A DNA stretch of 64,000 bases. Source: Neckera pumila (taxonomy: Eukaryota; Streptophyta; Bryopsida; Hypnales; Neckeraceae). The position numbers were made by a program, and so were the translations under genes. Below are positions 1-12,307 of the stretch, piece by piece. The stretch is taken from positions 8,246,001-8,310,000 of the forward strand of contig OZ018415.1 in assembly GCA_963969595.1 (NCBI GenBank), in the 5' to 3' direction. Every line of letters begins with the position of its first letter. Positions within the stretch are counted from its first letter, which is position 1. The notes beneath the pieces were generated by a model. That model did no database searches and was not told the origin of the DNA. It saw only the letters and a list, made by a program, of their open reading frames with translations.

Positions 1-1829
1 CAATATGATAGATATATGTTCTCAAGCTTTGGAATTCTACAAAGTTTCTATGGTATGAACAAATGAACAAATGGAAGGTGCATTTCTTAACATGCTATGT
101 GCTTTATGGATGCAGGTGATGACAAAAATGTTCACCAATTGCTGCCCCCTAATGTGAGGTGTGCTTTTGTACAAGTTTTTTGGGGTGAGGACATTTGGGA
201 CTTTCTAGGATTTATCCGGTTGTTTGTTTGTGATGTTTTCGTTCTTGTTTCTGTGGTGGAAGTGGAATCAGACTCAAGAATTAATTTACAGGTTCATCTT
301 TCAAAGAGAGGATTGTAATCTTTGTTTAATTGTATTCTTGTGGAAGAGTTGCTCTAACATTGCAAGAGAGACCTTTATAAAATGTGTGGTTAGCTTCTTG
401 TTGCAAGAATCTTATCTTTGTATATGAGTTTCCTATGCCAATTCAAAATGAGATCGAGGTTGTAGAATACTCTAATCGTTGTAAGTTAAAATAATTGTGA
501 TAAACATTCACCGATGCCATTAACCATTGATAAACTGCACCCAATTTGCTGGTCAAAGCCCATGCAATTGTATGAAAACATCAATTGTTGTTACTAATAG
601 GGATTGTATAGGGCATGTTCTTAACAATTATAGTATCCTCTTGCTTATTAAAACCTTTGTCATAATTTAAAAAAATATCTACATTACGTCAATCTTCATT
701 TCCATTCATTTTTGTTGAGTCCAGTCAAGTGCATTTCTTCAGACAAGAATCAATTTGGGAGGTGATCTATGTGTAGAACCATTTCATTGGAAACTTTTGA
801 TTATTTCACTTTCAATAGCATTTTTGCAAATTCGTGTTTTCGGTTTTCTATAATCAAGTGGAGGTATAGAAAATATGCCAAAGCAATTCTTCCACAAGTA
901 TAATCTTGTGGAAGAGTTGCTCTAACAAATTTTCTATAATCAAATGGATATTTTGTCGATCCAAACTAATTGAACCCTTATAGACTCAATTTTTTAATCA
1001 ATTCAAATATTAGATATGTAGAATAAGAGATGCCAAGGTTCACTTGGAATTAGATAACATGTAAATTCATCCAACTTTCAAACTAGCATAAATCCCTAAA
1101 TGCCAAAGGCCTGTTTGGGGCTTCCTGGAATTTGCTTTAAATTGAACTAAATGCCAACATTTTGATAAATTGTATCAATTTTTTTTTAATTCTAACGGTA
1201 CAAATTCAAACTAGACATGTTAGAGATCTCAGAGGAAAAGAAAACACAACAATATCACTTATATAATGAAAGATTATAAGGTTTGACCATGAGGGTGCTA
1301 AAATTGCAAAAATCTTTCAATCTTCATTACACAAGTCAAATCTAAAAAGTTGATGGCCAAAAAAATATGAGGTTAAAGGTCCTAACTTGTATAACCCCGG
1401 GGAGATCACTGTTAATTTCTTAGAAAACTACGTGAGTTAAAAGATAGGGTCCATTTAATTCAAAGGGTACAAAATTTATATAATTTGTAGGGCTACTATA
1501 GGATCCATGAAATTCTAAATGCTCTATTATATATAAGTTAGGCTATGTAAAAATATCATACTATTATTTTTTTTTAATAAGTTAGCCTTAACAAATTGGG
1601 GCCTTTAAAAATTTTCATATTACAGTAAGTTTAGATGTGAACAAATAATTTTGTGTAAATAAAAAATTTATATAATCCAATAAATCTAGAGATTTTTTTT
1701 TGAGAGATTTGTTTCTGCTATCCAGTCTGTCCACACTAATTTCTCCTTAAATGCGCCAACAATGATCCAAGAAAAAAGCAATGAGCTATTCAATGAAAGC
1801 TATAAGACCCGTTAAGGATTTTTCTAGGG
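1..1829. other. AT-rich intergenic DNA, no gene supported
   Basis: I see no sustained reading frame. One possible exon remnant lies near 117-163 on the plus strand: an acceptor-like TGCAG precedes a short frame reading GDDKNVHQLLPPNV, which runs into a GTG-type donor. It is too short to assign. A GGCCTGTTTGGGGC string near 1109 resembles PIF/Harbinger-type element ends, but no matching second end was found. The rest is AT-rich with poly-A and poly-T runs. Confidence 0.5.
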
Positions 1830-2234
1830 TTGTGGTTTGTTCACTTCATTGCGGCTAGGGTTCGGGAGGACGAGAACTTGTTGTCTTGCACCTTTTGGTC
1901 TTCTAGTGCAACTATGTGTCTACAACAGATAGGATTTTTGCGATTGTTTTCATTCTTTCTTGCAGTTTATGGTTGCACGGCGGTTTTTTGGAGCTGGGTT
2001 TTTGTGTTGGCCACAAGTTTTTGGTGTTGCATTTGGCTAGGGTTTAGTATTGCTTTAGTCTTTGGTTTAATGACTTCAACGCTTGCATTTGGCGCAGCTA
2101 TTCTTGCATTTGGATGCAGCTTCGTGTTTGGGCAAAATACCCTTGCTTTCGATGCAAGTTCAATCCAACCTTTGGGAGCAGAGTGGCGATATTACGATTT
2201 GGTTATTCCAAGTAGACTGAGGTGCGCCGATTGA
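1830..2234 (+). pseudogene. Phe-Gly-rich nucleoporin-like fragment (5' part)
   Basis: The frame carries a tract of FG dipeptides at short intervals: VFGLM, LAFGAA, LAFGCS, FVFGQN. This is the texture of the FG-repeat region of plant NUP98-type nucleoporins, which line the nuclear pore channel. An overlapping frame just upstream holds more FG words (FGAG, VFGVAFG), so at least one indel separates them. The upstream half of the ORF is hydrophobic and does not look nucleoporin-like. No autoproteolytic or other NUP98 domain is visible. A second FG-rich fragment sits at 4264-4790, about 2 kb downstream on the same strand, so both may derive from one broken gene. The match rests on composition and spacing only; a chance hydrophobic frame is the alternative. 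Confidence 0.4.
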
Positions 2235-3010
2235 CTTACAAGAAGTTCAATGCTGTGCTTTGATGTTATTCTGTTGGAAGGCATTTTACGATCTTTGAGT
2301 TCTACACTATGTGAGTTTCCTTTTCGTGTCTATCTGTATTTGTAACCTTGCTCTATGTGTTCTTTGTGTACAGCAGTGACTATTTGGATCAACAGAGAGG
2401 GGGTGTAACTTGTATAAGGTTTAGAGCTGACCAACGAGAATACCTCTTGCTTCTTGTAAAACCTACCTCTTCCTTTGAGTTGGTGTCTTTTGAAGTATTA
2501 ATGAATTTTTGATGTTTACTTTGTGCCACGGCTTTGTGAATATGATTACTTGTTTTGAATACCTATTGATTGCACCAATGCTGCAGATCACATGCCTTTG
2601 GTAACTTCATTTAGTAGTCTACTTTGTTATTTTTTCAAATCCACCACACTCATATTGCTTTGCACTTTCCTTGCCGGTTGTGTAGTAATGGCTTGGGATA
2701 CACAATATTGCAATTAGAGAGTGTGGCATATTTTCCTATTCCAACTGCTATTTTTTTCATAGATGTAGATTATTAGATCATCATCTAAATGTTCATAGTA
2801 GGATGCAACTGTAATACAATAAGATTGATTTTGGAGATGTAATCGATTTTTTCTTGAGTCTTGTAGGCTTGTTTGCATATTTGTTCTACAGTTGGACCTA
2901 ATCAACTACGGCGCATCCAACTGTTGGAAGCAGCAACACCACCTTGTGGATAGAGTTATCTCAAATGAATATGGAATCGATCTTCAATACAAGCTGATCA
3001 TTGGAGCAAA

Positions 3011-3174
3011 GGTACGAGCTCAACTTTTCAAATCTTGTGTCCTACCTTGAGTTTTGAAAGTCGTGCATGCGAAGGTATGAATTCAAGGCTTTTCAAATCC
3101 TTTGTCCTACCTTGAGTTTTTAAGAGTCATGCAGGGTTGCCAAAGGTACAAGTTCAACTTTTTGAATCCTTTGC
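3011..3174. repeat. Short direct repeat, about 2.4 copies of a 63-71 bp unit
   Basis: Copies begin at 3011, 3074 and 3145, each with GGTA followed by a TTCAA-containing stretch. The first two also share TTTGTCCTACCTTGAGTTTT-like sequence. The third copy is cut off near 3174. The repeat lies between the two FG-rich fragments and has no coding potential that I can see. Confidence 0.7.
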
Positions 3175-3726
3175 TCTTTGTGTGCGTTTGGGCTCTTGCT
3201 CTTGCCCTCTCACTGTCGAAGATTTCACGGTTGTCATTGGGCGTTGCTTCATTTTTTGGATCAAATATGCTAAAACCATCAAATTGCACCATTTGCTTCA
3301 ATATTTATTTTAATTGTTTTTTGTTTAGTGTTGGTTTGGGCACCAACTAAAGTGTGTCGAGTTTGCCCAATATCAAAGCTTCTTCCGAGATATTTATATC
3401 ACCACTCACTTCTTACTACGGGAGACTCGGTTAGAAGCGTCGATTTAAGTTGCTTGTTGGTATGTGAATTTTAGAATTCAATGCTAAAAATTCACTCTAA
3501 AATCATGCTAAAAATTGACTCTAAAATTTGTGGCTATGGATATCTAGAGCTGTGGCATGGAAATTAAACCTTAACTTGGCTTTGAAATTACACAATGAAA
3601 ATGTAAGCAATCTTGAAGATTGTGAATAGGTAAATTAATGGGTGTGAGTATTTTAAGATTATGTATTGGCACCATCAACTGATTCAGCTTCCTTTGTGAT
3701 ACAGTAGAAAACTGGCCGACAGAAAT

Positions 3727-3905
3727 CTCCATAAGCTGAAATCAGCTGAATTAAAAAATAATAATATGAAAAATTTAAAACTAAAATTAAAAAAAAAAAA
3801 TTTTAAAAAAATTTTAATTTTAAGAAAAAAAAATTTAGAAATTTAAAATGAAATTTAAAATTTAAAATTTAAAATTTAAAATTTAAAATTAAATTAATAA
3901 ATAAA
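3727..3905. repeat. AT-only low-complexity tract with (TTTAAAA)-type repeats
   Basis: The tract is almost pure A/T. Near 3845-3890 it becomes a regular short tandem repeat of TTTAAAA-like units. It probably arose by slippage. The surrounding 2235-4263 has no other feature I can support apart from the direct repeat at 3011-3174. Confidence 0.75.
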
Positions 3906-4263
3906 AATTATATTAAAATGTTTTAGAGTATGTAAATTTATGCAACTTCTTTACTAATGGACTATTGATTAATGGCCACCCTTGATTTTGTTTAATGCTT
4001 CTGCTAATTTTTAAATATGTAAATTTATGCAATTTCTTTATTAATTTTGGTGACACTAAGTGATCCCCATTTGAATTATACTTCTTGCGACATGATCAAT
4101 GGGATTGGTCATTTTTAGATGGTCGTTATTATGACCTTGACCTTTAAGAACTGGAATATTTATATTTTGCGGGTGTGTAGTTGGAGTGTGAATAGGTTTT
4201 TGCAAAGGAGATTTGTATTTAGGACGTAGCTGAAGTTGGCTACTCACTCACAACTTCACCAAA

Positions 4264-4790
4264 CATGCTTATTTATTCAAGGAACAACGATGGAGGATTG
4301 TTTAGAGCATCAACTTTTGGGTCTTAGCCTTTTGGACCAAGTCCTGCTCCATTGTTTGGGTCGAATTTGTTTGGCAACACAAGCACTCTTAGTTCATTGT
4401 TTGATCAAATAAAGCCCACGCGGCTAACGCAGTCATTGGTATGATTCTTATATACTTTTCATGCTTGACAAGTTTTGGATTTGGTTGTGTGGCTTATGAT
4501 ATTTGCTATGTTACCAACTCTAGCAGCAACAATAGCAGTAATAAGGAAACTAATATTGTGACATTCATACTTGGAATTTCATGTGAGTTTGTATTAGGTT
4601 TAGGTCAAATTTTAGCATGCTTGTATTATTTTTAGACTCAACAATTTACTTTTGTTTTCTCTTAATTTTGTGTTATATGGTGTAGTGGATTCTAGCCACC
4701 ATCTTTATTTCGCGGATTTGGACCAATTCCTGCTGACCACACCCCTGCGCAAACTAATAAGAATTTGCAAACTCCTCAATAAGGTAGAAT
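4264..4790 (+). pseudogene. Phe-Gly-rich nucleoporin-like fragment, two probable exons
   Basis: About 4280-4440 reads as a Ser/Thr/Pro-rich frame with FG words (STFGS, PFGPSP, LFGSNLFG, SSLFDQ) and one stop codon after STFGS. It ends beside GTATGATT, a plausible donor. About 4697-4785 follows an acceptor-like TTCTAG and reads PPSLFRGFGPIPADHTP, ending at AAG/GTAGAA, a plausible donor. The composition is that of the NUP98-type FG region of the nuclear pore. The stop codon and missing domains mark it as broken. It lies directly upstream of the transposon-like frame at 5141, so capture by that element is possible but not shown. Confidence 0.45.
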
Positions 4791-5140
4791 CCTCAAAACC
4801 TAAGATAGTCATGTGGTTCTAATTTGAGTTCCTTTAGCACATTCAATCAATTATGATTTATTGGTTTTATAAGCCAATTTTGTTTTCTTTGGATATAGTT
4901 ACATTTTCTTAGGAATTGGTTTTTTAATGTCTATTGGTATTTTTTGTTTGGTCTTGTGATTGTGACGTTTTAGAGGTTTTGCTTTGGTCCTACGACAGAT
5001 GCTGCCAATCATTTTGCAATGGTGTTTTTTTGGATATACCTTATTTTTTGGTTTTGCTATTTTTTATGTATGTAAATTGTTGCCTAGTTTAGGCTATACT
5101 CAATGTTTGTAAATGTTGGTGGTCAAGGTTAGGGTGCATA

Positions 5141-8100
5141 ATGTCATTTAAGGTTAAACTATTCTCCTTAGAGCACAAATGGAGCATTCCAGAGAAGATT
5201 GGTCCGATTATTGCAAAGGAAGGCGAGTCCTATGCCAACCTCCAGATCAGGTTGGAAGATGCAGATGTGGTAGATTGGCCATTCCTATTTTGGGATGTAG
5301 AAGACAAAGTGAAGATTAACATGAAGCTTGAGAAGCTGAACACCATCTTGCCAGAGATGTATGTCATTTCCATGGAGTCTGAGGCTACTGATGTTTGTAA
5401 GTGTCGTCGTGTCGAGGAAGAATCCTTTGTCTTCGAATCGGTTCCATCTGAGGCTACAGAAGTTGAGGGTGTTGTTTGCTAAGATGTTGCTGTTGAGGGT
5501 GTTGCTTGTGAAGATGCTGCTATTGAAGGTATTCCAATAAATCCAGCAGCTTGCTCTAGGGTCAGTTATTCAGAATCTAGATCATTGCCCAAATCGCTTT
5601 TAATTCCAAAAGAAGTTATGGAATTATATTTTAAAAGGGAGGAGAAATTGAGGAATGATCTTAAGCAGATTTTCCTTGAAGACCACAATTGGTCCTTGAA
5701 GTCTTGGGATTAAGATGGGGTTGGAATCCTCAAGGTTTATTGTGAGGGCTGCAAAGATATTGGAAGTAGAAGTGGTGGTCATACAAAAATCATTGCTTCG
5801 AATTTGTTCTCAAATTTTTGCAAAAGCCATTTAATGTCAAATGGACACATATGTAGTTGGTGTAGAAGGAAGGGTGTAGATTTTTGTAATCACCCTCAGT
5901 CAGCTACATAAAAAGGAAAGACAATCATGTTGACTGCTGCAGATCACAAAGTTTTGATAGATGAGGGTGTCAAAGCTGTAGATGGTGTCAATCAGAGTGT
6001 TTTATCTGACCCTACTCCCTTTGTGGTGGTTGGAGACCCTGATTGTGCTAAGGCTAAAAGCTTCTGGTTTAAGGTTAAGTGCACTTACTGTGGGGATTTT
6101 TTTCAATTATGTCTTTTCAAAAAAACCTTGAAGCTAACCTTAGGAACCACCTTGGTGGTACAAAACACAAGAAAGCATTAGAAGACGCTCATAATGCCAA
6201 GAACACAAATCCAACATTGACCAATGGCAAGAAAGGAAGGCTAGCTCAAAAATCAAGTGGTGTTGTCAATTTAAACCAGAAAAATATGCATGCATGGTTC
6301 AAAAGTGGTGGAGGCGGTAATCAAGAAGGTGAATCTCCCTTGTTGGACTGTTTTTATTTGCTTGGATTAATGTGTTGGGGGTTTAAAGGACCTACTTGTG
6401 TTTATGCTGGCAATACTTATGTTGTGGATCATTTGCTTGATGACCCACATCCTGGTGTCAAGTGGTATCCTAAACCCCATCTTCTTCATTCATTTCAAAT
6501 AGATGACAAGTCTGTCAATGTGAAAGGTACATTTAGGCATAAAGAATGTGCTCGGTTTAGTACATCTAGCAATTCCTTCCCTGATTTCTGCTGCAGTTTT
6601 TGTAGTCGAATTTGGTTGGAGCAGGATTTCAAGATGCGTGTAGTACGTGAGGATAGAGCCTTAGAAAAGGGGGGTACTAGAGATACAGACTAGGGACGCA
6701 GATTGGGATATTTGCAAGTGAATGAATTGTCAAGTCATAGTAGGGTAATCACTAAGAAATTGAGGCTTGAAAAAATGTATCATTGGGCAGCAAAAGCATG
6801 CATTGTGCAATTGAGGGTTAAAAGGCCTACCTTAAAAGAGATTGCAAAAGAAGCCTCTAGTCAACATAATTTGGTTAAATTTTGTAATGACATCATTTTT
6901 GCTCATAGGTCAGGGGCATTTGGGGGAAAGCCTGCTTTTTGGGATTTCATAAGGGATGTTGCATCCAACCTAAATAGGGATAAACAGGGATATAGGTTCT
7001 CAAGTAATACAAAGTCCTTTGGCCAAGCTATGAAAATATATGAGGGAAGGAGAATGTGTGATCTGTTCTCACTAAACTTTTCTGGTCCAACATTTAATAC
7101 AATAAAAAGGGAAAATAAGAAGGGTGTGCAATTCATTCCTGGAGAGCATGCCAAGATTTTTGCCTCAGTGGCAGAAATATACAAAGATGAAAAGGACCTC
7201 CATGGGATTGTAGTACCAGTACCTGTTATACTAGCAGAAGATGAAATAAAGGGTAAATCAAGGGTCACTTGGGAGCAGAAATTTGATACCTTGGCTGGGC
7301 TTTGTGGGTTAATGGCAGATCATGTATGTAAGTCATCATTTAAGCCATCCATAGGGGCTAAAGAGGTTGGATATAATAAGATTTTTGATAGTTTTCGTAC
7401 TTATAAGGTGGGAGGGTTTGCTAGGATGATTGTAGTAAATCCACTACATGACAGATTGCCGCGACTTGTATTGGTGGTTTGCAATACATGTAATTGTTTT
7501 GACTCCTCATGGGTTTGAAAGCATTAGGGATTGATTGACCAATTCTGGGATAAAGAGTGCAAGGAATCAGTTGGGCCAATTGTAGGCCATGCAAGTGACA
7601 GTGATTCATGAAGGCGCCAGTTGATGTTGGAGGATTATAAGATTACATATGGAGCACAATTGAAGGTGAATTGGGATGGTTGGCTGTTGATAACATGATT
7701 AGATGATATGGGTGATGCATTTGGTCTTCATGACCAAGGCTACATCCACAACAGGAAGAAGTTAGTGAATCCAATGGATTCCCCTGTAAGAATCCTCCAA
7801 CTAGGTGGTAATGTTGCTTGTCTTCAACATTTAGATCTTGTTAATAACAAATTCACATTTGATGAACATGGGCTAAAGAAAGAAGATATAGATAGGAGGG
7901 ACAAGCAAAATTGGGCATCTGCCCAATGCATTTGCCAAAGAAAGACCCGGATATGCTTAGCTAAATTGAAGACTACACTTGATGTTCATCTAGAGTGCAC
8001 TTTGGATACAGAGATGTACTTGGAAGTATGTGCAGATTACATAGATATTTTTGCTTCTCCTTCACTTGATTTGAGATCCAGGATAGTTCTTGTTGCAAAA

Positions 8101-9625
8101 GTTTCTTTCTTTTTCCACCTTTGGAAGCTTTGGCTCCAACATGGTGACCATTCAATTTTTGGAAATTCTCAAAAACCTAATGCATCTGAGAACTTTGTGT
8201 CTCAGCAATGTTTTATTGATGTGCAGCTCTCTTGTCATTTTGTGGTTTTATTAGTAACTCACTTTAGGGACAAATATCCCCATTTGCCGGCCCCTCTCCA
8301 TCTTATAGGTAGTGATTCTTGTGAAATCTTTTTCTCTAAAATTGGTGGCATGGTAGGGTTAGAAACGGCTTATGATTTTCATGACTTGGTGGATGCGACA
8401 AATACTTTGAATTGATTGGCAGGTATTGAGTATGGCAACAATGGGTTGAAGTTTGGACGGGTGCACAACAAGATGGAGAATGTGTGGGCCAAACTGCACC
8501 CTTTAGAGGTTGCTGAAACTCCTTGTGACTTGGGAGACTATAGTCTTATTAATGAAGATGAACAAGTCATTATAGCATTACAAGCGGGCTTTAGAGAAGC
8601 CCAAAAATTCTTGCAAATATTGAATATGGCCCCTTCAAGTCTAGCCAAAAAAAAAGAATGGTTTCTGACCCCATGGAAGTTTGAAAAAGCTGACAATAAA
8701 CACTTAGCATTTGTGCCAAGCAGATCACCTATTGTTGGTGAAGATGGTGACTCAGAGGTCCTTTGAGAGGCCCTACAGATGCCACCCATTGTGGATTCTG
8801 AAGATCATGGTGGGAATTTTGACCGTAATTCTGTCCTTGAAGATGTTTTAGAAGATGAACTTGTAGATGACAGTCTTGATTCTTTGGCATTACTTGAAAA
8901 TGAGACCTGTGATGTTTTCAATGAAATGCTAGACTCTCAAGAAGTGCAAGTGTCTACTATGGTTATCCCAGACTAGATTGTGCCTGTAGTTGAATTTGGA
9001 GGTTGTCAAATTTATAAATCTACTCTAGTGTCACAATTGAATGGAAATCCTTTTCTTTCCAAGGATAGGTGACAAGGGTGCGTAATTCAATTTATTTTAA
9101 TAATAGTGAAGACTACATTTTAGCTGCTACTTCTACTAACACATGCCTATTAGGACTTGGTTCTGATTGTGGTGGTTTTTTTTAAAAAGAAGCACCTTAA
9201 CAAAGTCTTCTACTGTAAAGTCTGCTTTGAAAAGGAAAAGGGGGCAAGGTACACAAAATGGGGCACCTTCTAGTATACTTCAGGGTGTAGATGAAGGAAC
9301 TTGGTGGGTCGGTCGGGTTCAAAAAATGAGAAGACAAGTTGGGACAAAGTGGGTCTTATCTAGACAACCTATTGACCTCATGAATTGACCTGTTCAAACC
9401 AACAAGAAAGGTATTTCTTCACCCTCTTCTATGCTACTACTTAATTGGTTTAGCAAGGCCCCTAGACATTTGAAATATAAGTACGACCATTCAGACCACA
9501 AATGGATAGATGTGGATTCCATAATTTCAATTGTAACTTTAACATATAATGCAAATTCTAAATTTTTTTCATTAGATCAAGAGGATGCAGCTTCTCTTAA
9601 CGATTTTGTAGTTGTAAGAAAATAA
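5141..9625 (+). pseudogene. Decayed transposon-like ORF, two zinc fingers plus transposase-like acidic core, unnamed family
   Basis: One protein frame can be followed for nearly 4.5 kb. It uses frame 2 from 5141, shifts to frame 1 at a T-run near 6100, and passes through frame 3 near 9075 back to frame 2 near 9167. Stops interrupt it at 5480, 5711, 5909, 6691, 7516, 7525, 7609, 7696, 8413, 8764, 8974 and 9070. The order is: an acidic N-terminal region rich in DW and FWDVED words (5141-5482); two zinc-finger-like modules (about 5740-5860 and 6085-6180), each with CxxC and later H-x5-H, like U1/BED fingers; a helical region; then GHASDSDS (7585-7608) followed by an Arg stretch and LMLEDY; then IGSDSCEIFFS (8305-8337); and an acidic tail. 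The spaced Asp and Glu around these motifs, and the E-x-F-F-S word, resemble RNase H-fold transposases of the P-element/THAP9 or hAT type. The start is the first Met of the coherent frame. I do not recognise the family; an abandoned multicopy host gene is the alternative. Confidence 0.65.
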
Positions 9626-10010
9626 ATTCTATTAAGGGAGTCTTATATTGCTTTATTGCCTTCTTCCATGTTAATGAAATGCTGATTATTTTGTGTTAAT
9701 GTTAATTGCTTGGTCTTATGATTGTAATTTCCAAATATTCTTATTTTGTATCTTTAAGGTTAACATTTAATGTTAATGTTAAAGTATGAACTAAGGTTCT
9801 TCAAATTGGGTGAAAGAATCACAAGTATAATGTATGTTAAAAAATTGGAAAAGTCATTTATGCTATTTTTCTTTCTTTATTAGGTTATAAATTGTTTTTT
9901 TATGCTTAAATTGGAGTTAAGGTTTTAAGTAAAAGATTATGGAATGTTGTATCTAAAATAGGTGAGCAGTTTTGGGTTTAAAATTGTGTTAGGCTATGCT
10001 TTTAATATAA
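9626..10010. other. AT-rich 3' flank of the transposon-like ORF
   Basis: There is no reading frame of note. The sequence is AT-rich, with TTAATGTTAATG-type short repeats near 9690-9780. It could be the 3' untranslated part of the preceding element, but no terminal inverted repeat was identified. Confidence 0.4.
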
Positions 10011-10526
10011 ATTATCATGTGTTTAATAAGTTGGATCCTAAACAATTGCAATCATATATCCAAATTTAATATATGCTCTCCTTGCTTGTCATGTTCTTAT
10101 GTGATTGCATATTTTCATGTTGTACTACTTGGTGCTTTGCATAGTTTTAATGTCATAAGTGTTTGATGTTTGGCTAATGTTGCTTGTTCCTCTCTATACT
10201 AGGTTGCTTAAAATACATGGCATTGAATTTACAAAACTAGAGTTGAATTGCATATTCTTACTTGTTAAAATTATCACGTGTATAAATAAATTGGATCCTA
10301 AACTATTGCAAATGCATATATATACAGATTGAATATATGCTCTCCTTACTTGTCATGTTCTTGTGTGAAATACAAATTTTCATGTTGTACTACTTGGTGT
10401 TTTTCATAGTTTTAATGTCATGAGTGTTTGATGTTTGGCTAATATTGCTTGTTCTTCTTTATACTAGGTTGTTTAGAATTTATGGTATAGAATTTACAAA
10501 ACTAAGGTTGAATTGTACATTCTTGT
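10011..10526. repeat. Tandem duplication of a unit of about 258 bp
   Basis: Two adjacent diverged copies, about 10011-10261 and 10269-10526, share the same ordered words: TTGGATCCTAAAC, ATATATGCTCTCCTT, CATGTTGTACTACTTGGTG, GTGTTTGATGTTTGGCTAAT and ACTAGGTTG. Neither copy has a long reading frame. The unit lies 3' of the transposon-like ORF and may be duplicated downstream sequence of that element. Confidence 0.8.
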
Positions 10527-11489
10527 TATCATCTAAAATTGTACATTTGTATCATGGCATTGCATATATCAACAGAATTAAGTATAAATGAAAGACATTG
10601 GCTTTATGGTTTATATTGTATGTATCTGAAAAAATTAGATACATATATTTTATATATAAGATAGCCCAATTATAAAACTTGCCTAAAGAATTTCTAAAAA
10701 ATCATGGGGTAATGAAAATACACCTCTTATAGCTTTTTATATAAAAAAAGGATCATTTTAAATAAAATAATGAAGGTAAATAGCCCTACATCAAATACCC
10801 TCTTAACTCAGGTGTATACCTTAAATTACAAGGAGTGATCTCCTTGGGTGTATAACCCTGATCAATTTATGGCTTCTTAAAATCTATTCCACAATTTTTT
10901 TAAATGAATTTTAAATGTGATTTTTTCTCCAAGATCTAGTGTAATTGAGGCTCATTTCCAAGAGCTCTCAACACTACGGGAAGTCAAGATTGCAATGGAT
11001 ACCCTTGTACAAAAACTTGAATTTAAAAATGACTATCATTTATTTTCAAGATTAGATTTTTGGTGCTATAATTAGACTTCAAGAAGAACTTTTAAAAAAT
11101 ATAAACTACTAAGTATAGAAAATTGGTTAGATTTTATTTAACTTCAAAATTTTGCAAACACCAGATTTGGGTGCCTTAGGCATTTAGGGGATAAAACAAA
11201 GTAAAATGTCCTCCCATAGACTAAGCTGCAATTTTTCCAATCCAAATGTACATTTGATCTGAAATCCCTTCTAAATTATTTAAGTTTTTATTATTATTCA
11301 TTTTGCAACTAAAATGAGAATGTTGAACAAAAAATAGGAAATTTAACAGTCAACACCACAAAAATCAATTGATTTTTAGACAAATATATTATATTTGTCT
11401 TCTTCAATCAACAAAATGGATTACAAGAAGCTCTAATATCTTTGAAGCACATTGAAGTTCATTGAATGTCTCTAAAGATATCAATGTTA
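10527..11489. other. AT-rich intergenic DNA
   Basis: I see no reading frame, RNA gene or repeat that I can support. Short homopolymer runs and AT-rich text fill the interval between the tandem duplication and the nested foldback elements. Confidence 0.5.
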
Positions 11490-12307
11490 TTAACCCCTAA
11501 GAGCTCAAACGACCATTTTTTGGTCGCTGCCCGACTTTGGGCAAAAATTTTGGGCAAAAAAAAAAAAAAAAATTCTTTTTTTTTTTTTGAAAAAGATTGG
11601 GTTGTCTATCAATATTTATACTCAAAACTCAAATTGCTACAGTCAAACAAAAAATATAAGAGAAATAGCACAAAATGTCTAGATTTGCCTAGTGTTGAAA
11701 AATTTACTATTTGGGAAAAGTATTGGTATTCTCATTACTACATCACAAAGTTTAGACCCTACGGTTTGTCAACAGTTATCATGTGGTTATTGTTGCTTCA
11801 TAGGTTTGCATGTTAATTACAATTTACCGCATCATTACAATGCATTACTTTGCATTGCTATCGCATTGTTACAATGCATTACTTGCAACTGCATCATAAC
11901 AATGCAAAGTGATGCATCATAATGATGCGATAAATTATAATTAACGTGCAAACCCATGAAACAACAATAACCACATGATATTTGTTGACAAACCGTAGGG
12001 TCCAAACTTTGTGATGTAGATCTCATGCATTTTTTCACAAATCAATAGAAACCACAATTTTGACCAATCAAAAAAAAATTCAAATGCTAAAAATAGAAAT
12101 TATATTTTTGATGAATTTTTGAAGTTATATCTTCAAAATTCAGTTTAAAAAACTCTAAAAATAATTTTATAATTTTGACCGTATAGATGCTTTCTACTTT
12201 TTGTACTTCACATTATCTTCTTTGATGCAAACTTCAAAAAAGTTTTAGAACTTATATTTTATAACACATTCGTATTTTGTCCAAATCCCTTGGGCTTTTA
12301 GGGGTTA
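11490..12307. mobile_element. Non-autonomous element with TTAACCCCTAARAGC terminal inverted repeats
   Basis: The left end reads TTAACCCCTAAGAGC and the right end is its inverse, GCTTTTAGGGGTTAA, with one mismatch, about 0.8 kb apart. There is no coding frame, so if it is a transposon it is non-autonomous. The target duplication is ambiguous because both flanks are AT-rich. A second foldback element at 11739-12018 lies inside it, giving a nested pair. The superfamily is not assigned. Confidence 0.55.
11739..12018. mobile_element. Foldback MITE nested inside another element
   Basis: Long inverted arms of roughly 110 bp begin CATCACAAAGTTT at the left and end with the inverse AAACTTTGTGATG at the right. 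Each is flanked by TA, as in Tc1/mariner-like (Stowaway-type) insertions. The arms share CCCTACGGTTTGTCAACA and a TCATGTGGTTATTGTTG block with few mismatches. The centre is rich in TGCAT/ATGCA words and can pair further. It has no coding capacity. A transcript through it would form a long hairpin. Confidence 0.75.

Noticed and set aside
6903..7268. 121-codon minus-strand ORF
   Set aside because: It lies entirely opposite the coherent plus-strand frame of the transposon-like protein and is its shadow.
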